Made by a program: the position numbers and the translations under genes. Below are positions 56,846 through 64,000 of a DNA stretch of 64,000 bases, piece by piece. Position 1 is the first letter of the stretch; every line of letters starts with the position of its first letter. The notes under the pieces were generated by a model. It saw only the letters and a list, made by a program, of their open reading frames with translations, was not told the DNA's origin and did no database searches. This DNA comes from Cephalotus follicularis (lineage: Eukaryota > Streptophyta > Magnoliopsida > Oxalidales > Cephalotaceae): positions 1-64,000 of the forward strand of contig BDDD01001969.1 in NCBI GenBank assembly GCA_001972305.1. Reading direction: 5' to 3'.

Positions 56846-59543
56846 TGTAATAACCGCAATTCAATTCGTGTACATTGTAATATTGATTTAATAAAATGTG
56901 CACTCATTTGAATTTAATATCCAATTATTATAAAATTGTGATTGGTAATTGCTTGGGAGGAATAGATGTACAATTGGTGAAGTATCAAACTTAAGAAACC
57001 CTAAAAACAGCCATCGACAGCCGACTGTCACAGGGGAACAGTCGACTGTCTGAGGCGAGAGTGGGTAGTCGACTGCCTGTTGAAGACAGCCGACTGGAAT
57101 GGTACAGAATAGGCGCCTGGAAGACGCAGAGACAGTGATGCCAAGTGTACTAAATGTGGCATGCATGCGAAATGAGTGTCACCAGCTGCCATAACATGCA
57201 AGGGGAGTGCCTTGCATGTCCTCTATTCCCTCTGCAAGAATTGCAGACCTGTAACCGGCAAAATAGAAGAGAAAAGGTAAGAAAAGAGGTGCATGTGAGG
57301 GAGAGAAGAAGAGGAGAGAAGCTGAATAATGGAGCCTGGCGAATTCAAGGTTCCTAAACCTTTATATCAGCTGTCCAGGAGCTGAATGTGTGTTAGAAAA
57401 ACACTGGAGATAGAGGAGAGGGGCTGGAAAATCATTGGAACTTGCATTTGAGGAATTGGAGAGCTCAAAGAGAGAGAATTGAAGCTTGGATTCTCCTGGT
57501 AAGTTTCCAATTCGAACCCACTGTTAATGTGATGATAGTGTGACTAGGAAGATGTTTAATACCTTCTGTTAACATGGATAAAGATTAACAACTTCTAGAA
57601 TTGAAATAGAAAGTGAGAAATGGTTCAAGTGTAAATGGAGATTATAACCTCTAATTGGATTATAGTTATTGTTAGTTGTCAAGATAAATGTACATTGATT
57701 CCCTTAAAGTGTAGTCACACCTTCTGTTCACACGTTTAAGATCAAGAAGTTGGAATTGAAGGGTACTTGATATAAGGTTCATAGAGATATGGTAATAAAG
57801 GATAGTTATGAAGCTTCTTGGACTAGTGATTAACTACTGTTGGAATTATAGTTGTCCTGAGATTACTGAAACCTACTGGTACTAATGCATGTGTCCATAA
57901 ACATGCATACATAGATTGATTCTGCTGGAATTGAAATAGTGATTGGTGAAAGAGGCTTGGAAACTCAAAGAGAAAGATCATTCCAATTGATCTTGGGATA
58001 AACTATTGAGGTAGGGGTAATGACATGTTTATGGAAGATATATTATGCATATCATGTATGTTTATTTTCTGCTTGATTGCATGCATTGATTGGGCCGAAG
58101 CAGTCGACTGTTCTTCATGGCAGTCGACTACTCAACCCTATCCAGTCGACTGTTAAGACAAAACAGTTGACTGCTAAACAAAAACAGCCGACTGTTCTTG
58201 AGGGCAACCGACTGTCCTGGGTAAAAATGCTGATATAGGTTCTGTTTGGGCCTCAGTTTTGAATGTAATTAACTTGGCCTCCATACGGATGATTGTAACA
58301 ATCAGTCCTGCCTTATACACAATTACATCCCAAAATTAAACAATGTACGCACTCCTTGTGAGAGTTGCATATGAATGACTATGAAATGCTATTCCTTGTG
58401 AATCCTTGAATTGCTACTGTCTTGTAATGTTGTTACTGTATGTGCTACCTTATATTAGTATATACCGTTTTGGTGCTAATTAACACCACCACCACTTATA
58501 TTTCAATGATTGAAACCAACTATGGGCTATGTACCCAAATTATGATATCAACTATCATTTACAAATGAAGACCTATTGTTTAAAGAAATTATTTATTTTC
58601 CTCCTATGAGAGGTACCACCTGTTTTGTTCTCCAAATCGAGAACCATTATTGTATTGATATCGTTTTCCTCCTATGAGATGTACGATAAATGAATTGTTA
58701 TATGTTTCTAAAGAAAACAACTTTTATATTGCATATTACTGATATATGTACTATTATTATTGAAATGCTTGAATTGTTTGTCTATGCTTATTGCTGTAGT
58801 TGAGTGATGGAGGATGTCACTGACTACGGAGGTGATCCTGGGTGCCAGGAGTTGGCCAGAGTATCCACCAAAACTTGTCTGCGTTGCAGAGCTTATATGT
58901 TAAACTACCCGCCAATGCCGGTAGTAAATGTTACCTGTTCTATCATCTTAGGAGCGTAGGGTGATAGTTAGGTGGTGCGCAGTCGGAGCTAGGAGATAGC
59001 GACATGTGACACCCAAACCAGGATGAATTGATTGTACCCTTGTGCGGTATTCTTGCATATGTATTGTCTATGGCCACTTGGCATGGTTGCTTATATATTG
59101 GCACATTTAAATGTTATTTTAAATATAAACTGTCATACATGTTGCATTCATATATTCTTTAGCATGCATTATCTTCCTACTTAGCCAAGCGAGGACAACG
59201 GCTAACCCCTACAATTTCAGATTAAGCGAAGACGATCGGAGTTTGCTGCTGAAGCTTGGAGAGCTTCTCCTTTCGATTCAAGGTTGTTATTTTGTCGATG
59301 TACTGTATTTTGTAATGAACGGTTCATACCCCGTTATTGTTGTACTTTCCTTTTGTTTAAGGATATTGTTGGATTGTACCTGCACGTAGTATGGGCTGCG
59401 TGCGGATGATTACGTTTTAATAATTCAAGATGAATGCTTTCGCGTATGTTTTTGAACTGTTATTGGAATGCTGAATAATTATACTTATTTCTTATATCAC
59501 CTTATATGCTTGTCTAATGTAAACCGAACGACAGGGCGTGACA
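56846..59543 (+). repeat. right LTR of Gyp-J
   Basis: 2698 bases. Palindrome zones at 57007-57105 and 58098-58215 show perfect CAGTCGACTG words where the left LTR has altered ones. Confidence 0.93.
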
Positions 59544-60379
59544 GTTTGAATCATAATCTAAAACATAGTTTGAAAACATAAACCAAAAACCATGATCCAA
59601 AATCATAAAAAAAAACATAGTATTGTTCAAAAGACTGGCCAAAACAAGACCACAACACTACTGAAAACACAAACGGACCAATCTCCTAGATGATCCTCAG
59701 ACATGGGTGGACAACTCTCATCACACATTTCCTCGATGCTCCTGATAACCTGCCGCATGGAAACAAAAACGCGGTTGAGCAAACCTCAATACGGATAAGG
59801 AGTGTAAAACAGTAAACGGTAAACAAATATCTGAACTTTAAAATCAGAAAATAGCATGGTTAAATATTCTTTCACAATGTAAAACAGAATATTTAAATAA
59901 ACAGTTATAAAATTTTCATAACTTTCCGAATAGCATAATATGAAAATTTTCCAAATAACATAAATTCGTAAATCATAGCTTTATCCTATTTCATAATTCC
60001 ATAATAGAGATCTGATGTACATATATATATAAGTGCAAGGGGTTCGCGAGGCCCACATGCCAAACGAAAAGACATGTACGGCACTACACAATCAATCCCA
60101 AAATCCGAATCCGATAATAACTAGAGTCGACTCATACGCCTCAAATGGATCCATACCTTAGCCTCAAGATATATATAAAGAGAGACGCCGTTGACCGATC
60201 ACACCACCACGGTAGGTGTCATGTCCTACGTGCCAAAGAACATGCCTACGAGACCTCATAGGTAAGTTTTTCTTTGTATGTCATTATTTCCAAAATATTT
60301 TTTTTTATTCCAAAACAATTTAAAACGTAAACAGATTTTCTGAACATTTTCCGAAAATATCTTATCGTATCATGTCATA

Positions 60380-60570
60380 AAATCAACATACTTCCGAGAG
60401 TGAAAGTCATGTCCGACTAAATCAAATCAGCATACTTCCTAAAGTGAAAGTCATACTTGTTTAACATACTTCGATAGTGAAAGTCATGTTCATTTAATCA
60501 AAATCAGCATACTTTTAAAAGTAAAAGTCATACTCGTTTAACATACTTCGATAGTGAAAGTCATGCTCTA
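60380..60570. repeat. degenerate tandem repeats in LTR-I
   Basis: About five units built on GCATACTTC...AGTGAAAGTCAT, alternating with TTTAACATACTTCGATAG. AT-rich, non-coding. Confidence 0.6.
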
Positions 60571-60884
60571 ATTATAAAATCAGTAATATTAAACTTTATT
60601 CTCAAACTAATAAAACAGACTTTATAAAAACCAAAATCAATATCCGATAACGAAAATCCGTACATAAAAGCAATATTGAATCCATTTCATAAAATCAGAG
60701 AATAGCCAATAAACAAGAAATGTCTGTACCTTAGCCGTTCAAAAACTAAACAAATTCCGAATGCGAAACAAAAGCACACTTGTAACACTCTAAGCTCTGC
60801 CATAGATGTTACAATACCCTAATCAGATTAATCCAAACATTAACACGATGTACAAGATGAAATTATCAAATTGCCAGAACAAAG

Positions 60885-61205
60885 CGTCGACGTATGGACA
60901 AAAGTGTCGACGTACATATCCAAAGCGTCGGCGCTTAACATATGACTTCGACGGTTTCAACACGTATAACATCCAAAGCGCTTCACAACGCGCCGACAGA
61001 ACAATGAATAAAACAAGATGTAAGTGTCGACGCATACATTATGACACAAACAAACAGTCGACGCTTTCAACCCATGCAACACGCAAAAACAGTTTTCTAC
61101 ATATAAAGCGTCGATGATAACCATGACAACACAGAACTAAGCGTCGATGGAAAGGTATGACGAATTACAAAGAAAGTGTCGACGCCCAAGAAAAGCATCG
61201 ACAGT
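60885..61205. repeat. GTCGAC palindrome array in LTR-I
   Basis: Words AAGCGTCGACGTA, AGTGTCGACGTAC, AAGTGTCGACGCAT, ACAGTCGACGCTTT and AAGTGTCGACGCCC recur, with degenerate copies between. A further cluster lies at 61858-61915. They occur in an otherwise AT-rich LTR. Confidence 0.75.
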
Positions 61206-61925
61206 TAAGCCCTATACTTCGACAAAAACGAAATACAGACAACACTTAGAAAATACAAAACACTTTTCTATATGCACAGGGTTCATCGTTCTGGATTGTA
61301 AAACATGTACACAAAAACCAGTTTTTCAACATGAAGCAGTAATGCAGCAAGACATGATTTTCTAATTAAAACTAGCAGTATAATATTTTAAATATAGATA
61401 TTTTGCTTAACATAATGAACATGGCCATTGCGATTTTAAAACATGGTTCTTCAATATACATGCCTTTCTAAACAAATTTCATAATTTACTATAGTGTTTT
61501 TTATCAATCCAATAACTTATAAACAACAAAACAGTGACATTTATGAACATATAACAAAATCATCACCAAACATGCCTTGAATGCTAGGAAAACAGTGCTG
61601 AAAACAATGGAAATGGTGCAATAAAATGGCATCTTCGGTTTTGTAAAAGAAATATGCATGTGATTGAAACAATGCAATAATGGAGTTTAAAAAGATATGA
61701 TAACGTGCATTTCTAAATGGTAATACATGTAGGATTAGAAACATTCCTTTTTGTGCAAAAACGCGTTCAAAAGAGATGGTAAAATGAATAAACGAATATG
61801 GCAAAGAATCCACCGTTCCAAAAACAAACCACTGTAAAAAACAAATAAGGAAGACGATGAAAGCGTCGCAGGTTAAACGAAGGCGACAACGCTTAAGCCT
61901 TAAAGCGTCGACGGTTATTACAAGG

Positions 61926-64000
61926 TGTCGCGCCCCGAACCGCGAGAGTAAACCCCCATGATCTGATGCGTGATATTCATTGTCTTCAGTCATTCAATCA
62001 TATATAATCATACTCCAAAAAGTGCTATAAATTTAAAACTTTAAACCAAAGTCATATAAGCGGAAGAATCATTATATAACATCAGCGGAATAATCAAATC
62101 AAACAAAAACTAACTCTTAAAATCTCCCGAAATTTCGGCATGAAGTATTCATTTATAGGACTAAACCCCCTGTAAAGGAAAACTCAATTTATATCTCAAC
62201 ACTCCCGAAGGAGGAATCAGCAGTTTATGTATATATACGGGCTCAGCCCTCAGCAACCACACTCTTGAAGGAGGAAACAACAGTTTATCACAATAGGGGG
62301 TCCTGTCTATATCTTTTACATTAACACCCATATAATAAGCACTGCCACATGTCGGCAGGTCGATAGCTGAATAAACATAACTATAACATCTTTATATTTG
62401 TCTCAAATACATAGGGTTCCTTTTCACAATCCTTATACATAACAAGCCTTATATCTCAAAACATTTTAATCATAAACATGAGGCCCCTTTTGTACAACTC
62501 TTATATGCAACCCCTATAAGCAAATCCAGATACAAGCAACTCCATATACAATTGGCTAACAAAAGCTGTTATAGAAAACCTGCCATTCTCAGCTTACCTC
62601 GTTGCAATCCATCACCTGTGCCTGGGCCTGACCCATTCCGCACACAGGGGAAATGGGTCAGCGACATAATGTCGTGTAGGTATACCATGCTATGCATGCA
62701 ACATTATAATAGTAATATGCGTGTAACAATATATCAATGTATTTCATGTAGTGCATCAGCATAATGGTGATATGCGTGGAGCAATATAAAGATATTTCAT
62801 GCATGCCACAGGGTAGTAAAGTGCTATGCATGCATCCAGTGTAATCATAAGTCATGTGGTAAACAATATATATATGTGTATCAATATGCCAGGTGATATC
62901 ATGTGTGTAAATGGCAATCATGGACAACTTCAATATACCAGCCATCCCTAAGCGGGGTAAATTTAGGTAGTCCTAATAACATCAAAGGCCATAGGCCTGC
63001 AGACAATCCATATCAATCATAGGAACAATCAGTCCATAGGATCCATCCCACCCTCGACGCAATTTTGGTGTCGTGGAGGTGTAAGGAATGAGATAACACT
63101 GACCACGTCGTTTATTTCTTGATTTGTAGGGGTCCACCAATGTGTGGGGTCCGCGCAACGTATATGGGTCCACCAATGTGTGGGGTCCGCGCAATGTATA
63201 TGGGTCCACCCATGTGTAGGGTCCGCGCAATGTATATGGGTCCACCCAATGAGTGGGGTCCGCGCAATATATATGGGTCCACCCAATGTGTGGGGTCCGC
63301 ATAATATATATTGGTCCACCCAATGTGTAGGGGCCACTGAATGTATATGGTCTATCGTTCCCGACATTCACGACGGAAATGAATGTCAGGAATGGGTTAT
63401 CTCGTTAGTCTCATACAATACAATCAATAATCCATCCCGTAGTTGTGACCCAAAATCATGTATGCTTTAAAATGATAGGAACCATTTTGTAAAGGATCTC
63501 ATAGGATCCACATCCGTCGAATCATGTCATATCATTTCTGTAATCATGAGTCATTTTGTTTCATATTCAATGGCCATTTTCATTTCCAAAATCCATTTTG
63601 TAATCAATTTTCATATATCATTTGGTTGGTCCCTATCGAAGTTATAATGAATGGAAAGGGAGTCCAAATGGGAGTATCCGCGCCCAGATGTCCTAATGGA
63701 AGCACCTAACCATTCTAAAATCCATAAAACAATGGAGATGAAGTCCAAATAAGATATCTGCGTCTCGATATCCCAATGGAACTATCCTGACCATTTTGAA
63801 AACCATTTAGAAACCATTTGCGTAAAACTCTTTTATTGAGTACTTTCCTTAAAACTTCACTTTGAACATCGATTTAGAAATCAAATATGATACAGAAGGA
63901 TTTCCATAGGTTACAAAGCCTTGGGGAGGCTTTCTCTAGAATTTGGTTAAAGATACAACCATTTTGGATGGAAAACCATGTAAAACAGTGTGTTTGGGCA
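61926..64000. mobile_element. start of a further LTR (LTR-M), running off the window
   Basis: It begins TGTCGCGCCCCGAACCGC, an LTR start common in plant Gypsy elements, preceded by CAAGG, a candidate target duplication that cannot be checked here. It is non-coding throughout 2075 bases. The end and family lie outside the window. Confidence 0.55.
63130..63346. repeat. six 36-base tandem repeats in LTR-M
   Basis: Units start GGGTCCACC(A/C)ATGTGTGG and continue GGTCCGCGCAATGTATAT, diverging toward the right. Repetitive peptides seen in open frames on both strands here are by-products of this array. Confidence 0.85.

Larger units (their letters stand above)
47651..59543 (+). mobile_element. Gyp-J: Ty3/Gypsy (chromovirus-type) element with two nested solo LTRs
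   Basis: The LTRs start TGTAATAACCGC and end GGCGTGACA or GGTGTGACA. Target duplication GTTTG lies at 47646-47650 and 59544-59548. The primer site is at 51562-51573, the polypurine tract at 56833-56845, and the polyprotein runs plus strand between. Solo LTRs are inserted in the left LTR (47941-49093) and in integrase (54443-55889). The LTR copies look highly similar, so insertion seems fairly recent relative to the rest. Confidence 0.92.
47546..61925. mobile_element. LTR-I: retrotransposon LTR in Gyp-H, split by Gyp-J
   Basis: It begins TGTAACACCCCCGAC directly after GTAAC in the Gyp-H reverse transcriptase. The target is cut at 47650 by Gyp-J and continues at 59549. No coding domain is seen up to 61925. 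It carries degenerate repeats and a GTCGAC array (60885-61205). The right end is not identified because another LTR begins at 61926. Family and orientation are unknown. Confidence 0.6.

Noticed and set aside
61541-61993. 150-residue minus-strand open frame
   Set aside because: No recognisable domain; it crosses the boundary between two LTRs.
62982-63371. Repetitive open frames over the 36-base repeats, on both strands
   Set aside because: A by-product of the tandem array in LTR-M; no start context or domain.

Overview
The window is repeat-dominated nuclear DNA of a flowering plant, most likely a eudicot. It carries Ty1/Copia and Ty3/Gypsy LTR retrotransposons with tRNA-iMet primer sites, an Athila-like element, a Cassandra-like 5S-derived LTR, a CACTA element, and intron-bearing fragments of plant housekeeping genes. 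I found no gene I would call intact. Every recognisable coding stretch carries stops, frameshifts or truncations. Element names below are local labels only.

1-8872: a cluster of exon fragments, all on the plus strand and with introns kept. They come from a ubiquitin-conjugating E2 enzyme, mitochondrial pyruvate dehydrogenase kinase (PDK), a MAG2-interacting-protein-2/NBAS-like protein and probably a KIN-4 kinesin. A PF04195-type LTR element (LTR-1, 2340-5862, target duplication GTGAC) sits in a PDK intron. The cluster ends at CACTA-like tandem hairpin repeats (8641-8872). This looks like a gene-capturing transposon (Pack-CACTA or Helitron), but I could not find its termini.

8873-42242: one nested stack. 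Copia element Cop-A (8873-42242) holds Gyp-B in its 3' LTR (14446-40522, duplication GAGAT). Gyp-B is gag-only and on the minus strand. Its right LTR holds Ath-C (19198-23266, duplication ATCGT) and Gyp-D (24001-39507). Gyp-D is a full-length but degenerate minus-strand chromovirus-type Gypsy, and its gag is split by the rearranged copia Cop-E (31092-35552, duplication CCAAG).

42243-47545: a plant-mobile-domain pseudogene split by a Cassandra-like solo LTR (42507-42938), then a short CACTA element with a large foldback (44832-45479, duplication AAA) next to a duplicated copy of its tip, then a minus-strand Gypsy pol remnant.

47546-64000: an LTR (LTR-I) is split by the Gypsy element Gyp-J (47651-59543, duplication GTTTG). 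Gyp-J carries two solo LTRs (47941-49093, duplication GACAG; 54443-55889, duplication ATATA). The window ends inside a further LTR (from 61926).

The most unusual signal is not a gene. Clusters of GTCGAC-centred palindromes recur in the LTRs or leaders of several unrelated element families. In Gyp-J the differences between the two LTR copies appear concentrated in these palindromes.
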